This document shows positions 44,812 to 50,864 of a stretch of 50,864 bases of DNA, one piece after another (within the stretch, counting starts at the first letter, position 1; every line of letters starts with the position of its first letter). Made by a program: the position numbers and the translations under genes. The notes under the pieces were generated by a model. It did not search any database. It was not told where the DNA came from and saw only the letters and a program-made list of their open reading frames with translations. This DNA is from Verrucomicrobiota bacterium (lineage in GTDB: Bacteria > Verrucomicrobiota > Verrucomicrobiia > Opitutales > Opitutaceae). The DNA is taken from positions 1-50,864 of the forward strand of contig VHCY01000006.1 in assembly GCA_016871595.1 (NCBI GenBank), given 5' to 3'.

Positions 44812-47800
44812 ATGCCTCCCTCCTTCCGCCGCGTCTCGTCGGTGCTGGCCGGCCTCGCCGCGCTGGCCGCCGCCCCGGTTGCGCTCGGCACGCCGTCGAT
44901 TAGCAGTTTGACCCCCGCTTCGGGTTCCATCTCCGGGGTGGTGAGTACCCCCTCAGGGCAGCCCATCACGGTCACAGCCACGCCGACTGCCGGGGCCTCC
45001 ATTGTTTCCGTGGTGGTCTCGGTGAACGGGAGCAGCCTTGGTAACGCCACGCTGACTGCGCCTTCGACCTACTCCTTGCCCTGGTTCCCGAGCGTCGCCG
45101 GCACCTACACCATCTCAGCCACGGTAACCGACAACTCGAACAACACTGCGGCCTCGCCGAACAACCTGACCGCCTCCAGCACTATCACGATTCCCGCGGC
45201 CCGCTCGGCGCAGGTTCTCGCCCCGTCGAACAACGGCTCCCTGGTGCTCAATTCCAAGGTCTTCCTGCGCGCCTCCGCCGCGATGTCCGACGGGGTGGTG
45301 CAACGGGTGGACTACCTGCTCGATCCCGGAACTCCGGGCGAGAGGCTCCTGACGTCCGCCAACCAGTCACCCTTCAACGCTGCCTACACGGTCTCCGGGG
45401 TAGCGGTTGGCACCCACGTGTTGATCGCGCGTGCGACCGCGAGTGACGGCGTGACGACCTTCGATTCGCCTCCGGTGAACATCAACGTGGTGTCCGCGGT
45501 GGGCAGCCCTCCCGTGCCCAGCCTGACCTCGCCCGCTGCGGGCGCCTACGTCGCCACCAGCACCGCCATCACCCTCGCGGCCACGGCTAGCGACCCGGAC
45601 GGGTTCATTCCGAGCACCCCGGGTGGCGGCCTCACCTTCTTCGCGGACGGCGACCCGATCGGCACGGATCTCACCGCTCCCTACACGGTCTCCTGGACCC
45701 CGACCGTGGCGAAATCCTACTCGCTCGTGGTGCAGGCGGTGGACGATCGGGGAAATACGGGGCAGTCCGCGCCCCTCATTGTCAACGCGGTTGCCTCGCT
45801 TCCCACCGTCACCCTTTCCGCCCCGACCACCGCGACGCTGGCCGCCGCAACCACCCTCAGCGCGACCGCCTCCGGCAGTGCCGGGGAGTCGGTCGCCACC
45901 GTCCGGTTCCTGGTTAACGGCGTGCCAGTCAGCGGTCTTCTCGGGACTGCCCCTTTCACGGCGTCCTGGACGCCCGCCGCACTGGGCAGTGCTTCCGTCA
46001 CCGCTCAGGTCACGGATACCGCGGGCATCACCGTGACCTCATTGCCGGCCAATGTCGTGGTCTCCGCGGCTAGCGGATCGGCCGTGTCGCTGCTGGCGCC
46101 GGCGAACGGGACCAGCTTGGCACAAGGCGCACAGGTCTTCCTGCGCTCCACGGCCGCCATCGCGGGCAATATCATCAGCCGCGTCGACTATTACCTCGAC
46201 GGCGCGCCGCTCCCCGGGGCGAGCGTGGGCCAGGCCCCCTACAATTTCGCCTACACCGTGAGCGCGGCGCCGGGGGTGCACACGCTCTTCGCCCGTGCGG
46301 TGGCCAGCGATGGGGCCACCAGCGTGGACTCGGCCGCCGTTTCCTTCACCGTTGTCCCGGCGGTGGGATTTCCGCCGGCCGTCGAGCTGACCAGTCCGGC
46401 GCCGGCTTCCTTTGTCCTCGTGGGCTCCCCGGTGCCTCTGGCCGCCGTCGCCTCCGACGCTGACGGCTTCATCTCGCCCAACGCCGGTGGCGGAGTGACC
46501 TTCTATGCGGACGGGGATCCCGTAGGTAGTGATTTGCTCGCCCCATACGCGTCCTCGTGGACGCCGACAGTCGCCAAGCTGTATTCGCTCCGCGCCCAGA
46601 CGGTAGACGACAAGGGTAACCTCGTGCTGTCCGCCCCGATTGCGGTGACGGCGCTCGCGGCGCTTCCCACGGTCGCGCTGGTGTCCCCGCCGACCAGCGC
46701 CTCGCAGGGCGTGCCCGTGCAGCTTACGGCTGCGGCCAACGCCAGTCCCGGTGCCTCCGTGGCGCGCGTCCTGTTCTTCGCTAACGGAGTCCAGATCGGT
46801 TCCCCCGCGCTGACTGTGCCATACAGCGTGTCCTGGGTTCCCGGGGCCTCGGGTCCCACCGCCCTGACCGTTCAAGTGATTGACTCCTTGGGCGCCGCGA
46901 TCACTTCCGCCCCGATTTCAGTCACGGTCGCGTCGACCAGCGCCCCGGTGGTGCTGACGGCGCCGGGCACTGGCGCGGTGGTGCCGGTCGGGACGCCGAT
47001 TGATGTCACGGCGACGGCGGCCGCGCCGACGGCGGGTGCGTCGGTGGCCCAGGTGCAGTTCCTTGCGGGCACGACGGTCATTGGCACGGTGAATACGGCG
47101 GTGGCCGGGGCTTACCGCATCAAATGGGCCCCGACGGCCGGCAACAGCACGCTGACGGCGCGGGTGACGGACACGCTCGGCGGGACCGCCACCTCGGCGC
47201 CCGTGGTGGTGACCGGCGTGGCGGCGACGACGGTCGCGCTGACCGCGCCCGCGGCCAACGCCAACGCCACGGTCGGCACGGCGCTGAACCTGGCCGCCAC
47301 CGCGGCGGCCACGCTTGGGGCGGTCATCACTCAGGTTGAGTTCTTGGCCGGGAGCGTTCCGGTCGGGATCGCCACCACGGCACCGTTTACCTTCGCCTGG
47401 ACACCGACGGTAGCGGGGCCGGTTTCGCTGACCGCCCGCGCCACCGACAGCTTCGGGACGGTCGTGGCCTCCACCCCCGTCTCGATCAACGTGGTCAACT
47501 CGGCCCCTGCCGCCACGATCACCAGCCCGGTGCCCGGAAACCTGCTGAATGCAGGAACGCCGGTGACGATCACGGCCGCCGTGGTTTTGGGGTCGTCCGG
47601 AGCGCCGGTCACGCGGGTCCAATTCCTGGCAGGAAGTTCCGTCGTGGCCACCGTGGCAGGGGATCCCTCGCTCGCCTCCTACTCGGCCACGTGGACCCCC
47701 GCCTCCGCGGGCGACTTCAATCTTAGCGTGCGCATCACGGACGCGAACGGAGCCGTCGCTACCTCCCCGGTGGTCAATGTGACGGTAGTCACAGTCAGCA

Positions 47801-50800
47801 CCCAGATCGTGATCACAAGCCCGTCCCCGGGTGGAGCGCAGGTCGGCACCCCCATCGTGATTTCCGCCACTGTAGATGCGGCGCCCGGGGTATCCATCAC
47901 TCAGGTCCAGTTCCTGGCCGGTTCCACCGTCGTCGCTACTGTCCCTGGCTCCGCCAACGCGACCAGTTACAGCGCCACTTGGACCCCGACGGTCGCCGGC
48001 TCCTACAACCTGACCGTGCGCACCACCGATTCCAACGGCGCCGTGCGCAATTCGGCGGCGGTGCAGATCGTGGCGCAGGCGACCACGGTCGCGTTGTCCT
48101 TGCTGCCCGCGGGTACCAGCATCCCCGTCAATTCCTCGCGCATGATCAGCGCGACTGCCTCCGCGCCCGCGGGGGTCGCCTCGGTGGAGTTCTTTTACGT
48201 CGGATCCGGCGGCGTCTCGCTCATCGGCAAGGACACCGCGCCACCCTACAACGTGCTGTTCACGGCTCCGGACGAGCCAGGGCCCCGTTTCCTCCGCGCG
48301 CGCGCCACCGACATCCTCGGTCAATCCGTGGACTCCGCTGACTTCGCGATCAGCATCACCGGGCAAATCGGGGTGGCTCCCACCTTGGGCATCCTCACGC
48401 CGGTCAGCGGCTCGTTCGTGGCTGCCAACAACACGGCCACGATCTCGGGCACCGCCACCGACGCCGACGGCTCGATCACCAGCGTCCAGGTGTTTGTGAA
48501 CGGCACCACCGCGGGACTCGCCGGAGCTGGTGTGACCGGCGTCACCAACGGGGTTTGGTCCGTCAACTGGACGCCTACCTCCTCCGGGGTGGCTTCCATC
48601 TCGGCGATCGCGACGGACAACGCCGGCAATGCCGTGGCCGCGCCCGCGGTGGGCGTGAACATCTCCGATAGCACGTCCCCGTCGATCTCCCTCAGCCTCT
48701 CCCCACGCACGGCGGCGGCCGCGGCGAGCACCACGTTGCCCAGCGGGGCCGTCCGCACGTTGGTGGCGGATGTCACGCCCTCCTCCGGCCGCGCCGTGGT
48801 CCGGGTCGAATTCTTCATCGATGGCACCAAGGTCGCCGAGGATACCTCCGCGCCCTACACATATCGTTACACCGCCCCTCCCCTAGCGGCGGGCGACCAG
48901 TCCCAGCCCTACGTGATCTCGGCGCGGGCCACCGACAACGCGGGAACGGCCCGTGACACCCAGATCTCGATGCTGGTCATCTCGCCTGCGGGCGGCCCGC
49001 CCACCGTCAACCTGCTCACGCCGGCCAACGGCGCCTCCACCACGCCGGGATCCGCCATCAGCCTCGCGGCCACGGCCACCTCCATCGACAGCACGATCGC
49101 GAGCGTCCAGTTCTATGTGAATGGCAGCCCCGCCCCGGTCAACGGGGGCAACGGCATCACCGCCGCGCCCTACGTCACGACCTTCGTGCCGACCCTGCCA
49201 GGGTCTTACGTGATCGACGCGATCGCGACCGACGCCCGCGGCAACACGGCGATCTCGGGTTCCGTGACGGTGTCGGCCGCCCTCCCGATCCCGACCATCG
49301 TCTTCACGGCCCCGAATCCGAACGCCACCGCCCGGGCCACGCCGGGGGTGCCGCTCACCCTCGCGGCCACGCCCTCCGTGCTGGGCGGCGGCGCGCAGTT
49401 CCTGCTGGTCGAATTCCTCCTCGACGGCGTGCAGATCGGCGCGGACACGACCGCACCTTACACCTTCTCGTGGATCCCGACGGCGGCCCAGCTCGGCGAG
49501 CGCGTCCTCACCGCCCGGGTCACCGACCTCAACGCCCAGGTCGTCACCTCGGCCCCCATCACCGTCAACGTCGCCAACGTGGTCGGCTCGCCGCCCACGG
49601 TCACGGTTTCCGCCACGCCGATCCCCGGGAACGGCCTGCAGACCGCCTCGACGGTGAACTTCCAGGCCCTGGCGGTCGCCACCGGCACCGGCTCCACGCT
49701 CCGCAACGTCGAGATCTTCCTCAACGACATCAGCATCGGCCTCGCGACCCGCGAGCAGACCACGAACTTCTACCGCCGGGCCTTCGACCTGAGCCAGTTC
49801 GACTTCAGCACGATCACGCCGACCATCAACGAGAACACCGGCGCGGTCACCTACCCGGTGCGGCTCTACGCCATCGCCCGCGACAGCAACAACAACCAGA
49901 CGGTCTCGCCGACGGTCAACCTGACCATCTTCCCGGCCACCAGCGCTCCGCCGACCATCCAGGTCCAGGCGCTGACCCCGACGAACATCACCGCCGGCAC
50001 TCAGTTCTTTATGCAGGCGAACCTCAACGACCCGGATGGCAACGTGAGCACCGTCCAGCTCTACGCCAACGGCAGCCTCGTGGGGAATTTCCCGAATCCG
50101 CAGCAGGGCCAGCTCCTGACCTACACCGCCAACACGGCGGGACGGTTCAACCTGTACGCGGTCGCCACGGACGAGACTGGCAACACCGCCGTTTCCACCC
50201 CCTCCATCGTCATTAACGTCACGGCTGTCACCGCCCCCACCACCGCCATCACCCGACCGTCGGACAACAGCACCGCGACGACCGTCGGTTCCCCCGTCTT
50301 CCTCGAGGGCACCGCCGTCAATGCCGTGACGACCCAGGTCCCGACCCTCCAGTTCATCGCCACCGCGGCCGGCGGCGCCCGCCAGGTCATCAGCGGCACC
50401 CGTGTCGGCACCACCACCAGCTACCGCGCGATCTGGACCCCCACCAATCCCGACACCTACACGATCACTACCCAGGCCTCCGTCGGCAACGTCCAGGGCA
50501 CGAGCACGACCTCCCGCCGGGTGGTCGTCAGCGATGTCGTGGGCCTGGCTCCGACGATCAGTCTGACCCGATCGCCCGGGGTCCTCGGCTACCCGACCTC
50601 GGCCCAGACCGCCTCCTCCGCGGACTTCGCGGCCACCGCGCAGGATCCCGATGGCGCCGTTGTCGCCGTCGAGTTCTTCCTCAACCGCTTCAGCATCGGT
50701 CAGGCGCGCCGGGATCCCCAAGGCAATACATGGCGCCTGCAGGCCTCGTTCGCCGGGCTCCAGCCCGGGGCGACCGAGATCGTGGCCCTCGCCCGCGACA

Positions 50801-50864
50801 GCTCCGGCAACGTCGTCCCCTCGGCCACGGGCTCCATCAACGTGACCGCCGCCGCCAGCATCGC
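44812..50864 (+). CDS. Giant secreted tandem Ig-like repeat protein (3' end outside window)
   Basis: An open frame from the ATG at 44812 to the window edge, at least 2017 residues. A signal peptide (basic MPPSFRR, then VLAGLAALAAAPVALG) is followed by about 20 Ig-like domains of ~90-115 residues. They resemble the Big_7/Big_9 bacterial Ig families. The recurring consensus is an entry such as PTVxLTSPA, then VxxVxFxxxGxxIGxxxxAPYxxxWTP, then GxYxLxAxATDxxG. I see no cysteine in the translated part. Domains 2-4 are a near-duplicate of domains 5-7. It starts 18 bp after the secretin stop, with no terminator seen, so it is probably co-expressed. An adhesin, stalk or matrix protein is likely; a catalytic or anchoring C-terminus could lie beyond the window. 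Confidence 0.88.
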   Translation, partial: MPPSFRRVSSVLAGLAALAAAPVALGTPSISSLTPASGSISGVVSTPSGQPITVTATPTAGASIVSVVVSVNGSSLGNATLTAPSTYSLPWFPSVAGTYTISATVTDNSNNTAASPNNLTASSTITIPAARSAQVLAPSNNGSLVLNSKVFLRASAAMSDGVVQRVDYLLDPGTPGERLLTSANQSPFNAAYTVSGVAVGTHVLIARATASDGVTTFDSPPVNINVVSAVGSPPVPSLTSPAAGAYVATSTAITLAATASDPDGFIPSTPGGGLTFFADGDPIGTDLTAPYTVSWTPTVAKSYSLVVQAVDDRGNTGQSAPLIVNAVASLPTVTLSAPTTATLAAATTLSATASGSAGESVATVRFLVNGVPVSGLLGTAPFTASWTPAALGSASVTAQVTDTAGITVTSLPANVVVSAASGSAVSLLAPANGTSLAQGAQVFLRSTAAIAGNIISRVDYYLDGAPLPGASVGQAPYNFAYTVSAAPGVHTLFARAVASDGATSVDSAAVSFTVVPAVGFPPAVELTSPAPASFVLVGSPVPLAAVASDADGFISPNAGGGVTFYADGDPVGSDLLAPYASSWTPTVAKLYSLRAQTVDDKGNLVLSAPIAVTALAALPTVALVSPPTSASQGVPVQLTAAANASPGASVARVLFFANGVQIGSPALTVPYSVSWVPGASGPTALTVQVIDSLGAAITSAPISVTVASTSAPVVLTAPGTGAVVPVGTPIDVTATAAAPTAGASVAQVQFLAGTTVIGTVNTAVAGAYRIKWAPTAGNSTLTARVTDTLGGTATSAPVVVTGVAATTVALTAPAANANATVGTALNLAATAAATLGAVITQVEFLAGSVPVGIATTAPFTFAWTPTVAGPVSLTARATDSFGTVVASTPVSINVVNSAPAATITSPVPGNLLNAGTPVTITAAVVLGSSGAPVTRVQFLAGSSVVATVAGDPSLASYSATWTPASAGDFNLSVRITDANGAVATSPVVNVTVVTVSTQIVITSPSPGGAQVGTPIVISATVDAAPGVSITQVQFLAGSTVVATVPGSANATSYSATWTPTVAGSYNLTVRTTDSNGAVRNSAAVQIVAQATTVALSLLPAGTSIPVNSSRMISATASAPAGVASVEFFYVGSGGVSLIGKDTAPPYNVLFTAPDEPGPRFLRARATDILGQSVDSADFAISITGQIGVAPTLGILTPVSGSFVAANNTATISGTATDADGSITSVQVFVNGTTAGLAGAGVTGVTNGVWSVNWTPTSSGVASISAIATDNAGNAVAAPAVGVNISDSTSPSISLSLSPRTAAAAASTTLPSGAVRTLVADVTPSSGRAVVRVEFFIDGTKVAEDTSAPYTYRYTAPPLAAGDQSQPYVISARATDNAGTARDTQISMLVISPAGGPPTVNLLTPANGASTTPGSAISLAATATSIDSTIASVQFYVNGSPAPVNGGNGITAAPYVTTFVPTLPGSYVIDAIATDARGNTAISGSVTVSAALPIPTIVFTAPNPNATARATPGVPLTLAATPSVLGGGAQFLLVEFLLDGVQIGADTTAPYTFSWIPTAAQLGERVLTARVTDLNAQVVTSAPITVNVANVVGSPPTVTVSATPIPGNGLQTASTVNFQALAVATGTGSTLRNVEIFLNDISIGLATREQTTNFYRRAFDLSQFDFSTITPTINENTGAVTYPVRLYAIARDSNNNQTVSPTVNLTIFPATSAPPTIQVQALTPTNITAGTQFFMQANLNDPDGNVSTVQLYANGSLVGNFPNPQQGQLLTYTANTAGRFNLYAVATDETGNTAVSTPSIVINVTAVTAPTTAITRPSDNSTATTVGSPVFLEGTAVNAVTTQVPTLQFIATAAGGARQVISGTRVGTTTSYRAIWTPTNPDTYTITTQASVGNVQGTSTTSRRVVVSDVVGLAPTISLTRSPGVLGYPTSAQTASSADFAATAQDPDGAVVAVEFFLNRFSIGQARRDPQGNTWRLQASFAGLQPGATEIVALARDSSGNVVPSATGSINVTAAASI
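45199..46068 (+). repeat. Ig-domain triplet, copy A
   Basis: This 870-bp stretch encodes three different Ig-like domains in a fixed order. The first has VFLRASAAMSDGVVQRVDYL, the second GGGLTFFADGDPIGTDL, the third ATVRFLVNGVPVSG. The same order recurs immediately downstream in copy B, so the unit of duplication is three domains rather than one. Confidence 0.8.
46069..46935 (+). repeat. Ig-domain triplet, copy B
   Basis: This 867-bp stretch directly follows copy A and repeats it domain by domain: VFLRSTAAIAGNIISRVDYY, GGGVTFYADGDPVGSDL and ARVLFFANGVQIGS. Length differs by one codon. Similarity is obvious in protein but clearly diverged, so the duplication is not recent. Confidence 0.8.

Noticed and set aside
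48883-50721. A 612-codon minus-strand frame inside the Ig-repeat gene
   Set aside because: It is made of Asp/Gly/Arg/Val repeats that mirror the Ig repeat DNA. The plus-strand frame has the signal peptide and repeated Ig domains.
44794-50864. Tandem repeats suggestive of a CRISPR array or satellite
   Set aside because: The periodicity (~280-300 bp) follows protein domains, with no conserved short direct repeat and spacer pattern.

Overview
This is a dense, very GC-rich bacterial chromosome segment with no tRNA, rRNA, insertion sequence, phage gene or CRISPR array that I can see. The gene set suggests Verrucomicrobiota, most likely an Opitutales-like lineage. The evidence is a PEP-CTERM secreted protein, secreted propeller/cytochrome c and multiheme TPR proteins of the kind common in the Planctomycetes-Verrucomicrobia group, a sulfatase, NIPSNAP and CBM9-like proteins, and a pilus-type locus that looks like the Akkermansia Amuc_1098-Amuc_1102 region. 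The taxonomy is inference from gene content only.

Layout. 1-1125: 3' part of aspS. 1213-3663: ammonium module glnK-amtB-glnK, with a sigma-54-type promoter before amtB and a perfect-stem terminator after it. 3788-5817: leuCD. 5822-9919 (minus): three secreted proteins (CBM9-like, ThuA-like, beta-propeller with cytochrome c). 10038-10994: PEP-CTERM metalloprotease. 10985-11827 (minus): Tat-exported NIPSNAP protein. 11940-15656: a four-gene sugar-acid operon containing all three steps of the glucarate route (dehydratase, aldolase, tartronate-semialdehyde reductase) plus an SDR. 15648-17891 (minus): octaheme cytochrome with HEAT-like and TPR regions. 17986-18603: flavin reductase-like protein. 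18619-24165 (minus): two methyltransferases and dnaE. 24311-25534: multipass HGSNAT/DUF5009-like acyltransferase. 25534-25699: a 166-bp imperfect palindrome between convergent genes. 25732-31197 (minus): sulfatase, a fused lipid A-type acyltransferase/GT9 glycosyltransferase, and two oligopeptide ABC ATPases. 31317-33568: GMC oxidoreductase with its small Tat-type subunit. 33632-37004 (minus): pyruvate dehydrogenase E1alpha-E1beta-E2. 37051-37581 (minus): Nudix hydrolase. 37637-44793: pilus/secretion-type inner-membrane platform and secretin. 44812 to the window end: a giant tandem Ig-like surface protein.

How the parts work together. Much of the segment points to a carbohydrate-degrading life style: sulfatase, CBM9-like protein, sugar-acid catabolism, GMC dehydrogenase and pyruvate dehydrogenase, with secreted electron carriers. 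The most interesting region is the right-hand 13 kb. There, a PilM-PilN fusion, a PilO/Amuc_1100-like protein, a PilP/GspC-like protein and a PilQ/GspD-like secretin are followed, 18 bp later, by a cysteine-free protein of at least 20 Ig-like domains. I suggest the envelope machine and the giant protein form one system.

A second signal runs through the whole window. The tetranucleotide CATG is strongly avoided, and codons before ATG are switched to NNT or NNG to do so. I see no transcription factor gene anywhere in the window.
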